Source of the DNA: CAZWRK01 sp964635875
GTDB lineage: Bacteria > Pseudomonadota > Gammaproteobacteria > Burkholderiales > Aquaspirillaceae
DNA: 5,917 nt
Direction: 5' to 3'
Assembly (NCBI GenBank): GCA_964635875.1
Contig: CAZWRK010000199.1
Span: 1 to 5,917 of the forward strand
In this document: piece after piece, positions 5,420 through 5,917 of the stretch
How the letters are laid out: every line of letters begins with the position of its first letter
Position numbering within the stretch: position 1 is the first letter of the stretch
Made by a program: the position numbers and the translations under genes
Notes under the pieces: generated by a model
Databases searched by the model: none
Told to the model about the DNA's origin: nothing
Seen by the model: only the letters and a program-made list of their open reading frames with translations

Positions 5420-5917
5420 ATGACTGATTTCCGTATTGCACCCAGCTTGCTCTCCGCCGACTTTGCCCGCTTGGGTGAAGAAGTTCAGAACGTGATCGCG
5501 GCGGGTGCCGACATCATTCACTTTGACGTCATGGACAATCACTACGTGCCCAATCTCACCATTGGCCCGCTCGTGTGCGAAGCGATTCGCCCCCATACCA
5601 CCGCCCCAATTGACGTTCACTTAATGGTCAAGCCAGTCGATAGTCTGGTACCGATGTTTGCCAAAGCTGGTGCCGACATCATCACCTTCCACCCGGAAGG
5701 CTCCGAGCACATCGACCGCACCTTGGCGCTGATTAAAGAGCAAGGCTGTCAGGCCGGTTTGGTCTTCAACCCCGGCACGCCGCTGCACCATTTAGATTAC
5801 GTAATGGACAAAATCGACATGATTTTAATCATGGCAGTGAATCCGGGATTCGGCGGCCAAAAGTTCATTCCGCAAGCCCTGAAAAAAATCACCGAAGCGC
5901 GTCGCCGAATCGACGAA
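5420..5917 (+). CDS. rpe: Ribulose-phosphate 3-epimerase, 5' part (cut by the window edge)
   Basis: The enzyme interconverts D-ribulose 5-phosphate and D-xylulose 5-phosphate in the cytosolic pentose phosphate pathway. An open frame of 166 codons runs to the last base of the window with no stop; the family is about 225 residues, so roughly the last 60 are missing. The TIM-barrel signatures are clear: IAPSLLSADFARLGE (6-20), HFDVMDNHYVPNLTIGP (34-50, with metal ligand H34 and catalytic D36), DVHLMVKPVD (65-74, metal ligand H67), FHPEGSEH (90-97) and MAVNPGFGGQKFIPQ (138-152, phosphate/flexible loop). The second catalytic Asp lies beyond the edge. ATG 5420 aligns with the E. coli Rpe N-terminus, but the leader is pyrimidine-rich and has no Shine-Dalgarno. 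Its neighbours here have no metabolic link to it. Confidence 0.97.
   Translation, partial: MTDFRIAPSLLSADFARLGEEVQNVIAAGADIIHFDVMDNHYVPNLTIGPLVCEAIRPHTTAPIDVHLMVKPVDSLVPMFAKAGADIITFHPEGSEHIDRTLALIKEQGCQAGLVFNPGTPLHHLDYVMDKIDMILIMAVNPGFGGQKFIPQALKKITEARRRIDE

Noticed and set aside
5354..5620. 88-codon open frame on the - strand opposite the rpe start
   Set aside because: It is antisense to the clearly conserved rpe coding sequence and has no recognisable family features.

Overview
The window holds five genes, all on the + strand: a complete multidrug-efflux regulator and pump locus (mprA/emrR, emrA, emrB), a large exported-looking protein with two DUF1566 (Lcl_C-like) domains, and the 5' part of rpe (ribulose-phosphate 3-epimerase), cut by the right edge. 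Close resemblance to the E. coli EmrR, EmrA, EmrB and Rpe proteins as I remember them, the moderate GC content and the Rpe N-terminus (MTDFRIAPS...) suggest a Gram-negative proteobacterium. A betaproteobacterium (Neisseriales-like) is my best guess, but the sequence alone does not prove it.

Layout. Positions 1-35 carry a perfect 22-bp palindrome (9-30) that ends 5 bp before the mprA start codon and overlaps a plausible promoter, so mprA is probably autoregulated and may be translated from a leaderless mRNA. mprA (36-545) is followed at once by a good intrinsic terminator (550-574). The 96-nt gap to emrA has no convincing promoter but contains one weak match to the operator unit. emrA (671-1852) and emrB (1865-3406) are 12 nt apart, and the emrB Shine-Dalgarno overlaps the emrA stop codon, so they form a translationally linked pair. 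No terminator is visible after emrB. A 99-nt gap with a weak promoter candidate leads to the DUF1566 gene (3506-5248), which has a strong Shine-Dalgarno and ends in an imperfect terminator hairpin. A 171-nt gap holds an imperfect inverted repeat and a probable rpe promoter, and then rpe begins at 5420 without a Shine-Dalgarno.

How it works together. By family knowledge, MprA/EmrR represses the efflux operon until a hydrophobic drug or uncoupler binds it. EmrB, a 14-TM proton antiporter of the MFS DHA2 group, and EmrA, the periplasmic adaptor, then pass the drug to a TolC-type outer-membrane channel, which is not encoded here. The DUF1566 protein has no visible link to efflux. It has no Sec signal, contains no cysteine, is strongly acidic, carries one degenerate RTX-like nonapeptide and ends in a DUF4214-like helical region. 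These traits fit a type I secreted surface or matrix protein. rpe is a housekeeping gene and probably starts a separate transcription unit.

I found no tRNA, rRNA, CRISPR array, insertion sequence or attachment site. The least routine elements are the nested-symmetry operator at 9-30 and the cysteine-free DUF1566/DUF4214 protein.
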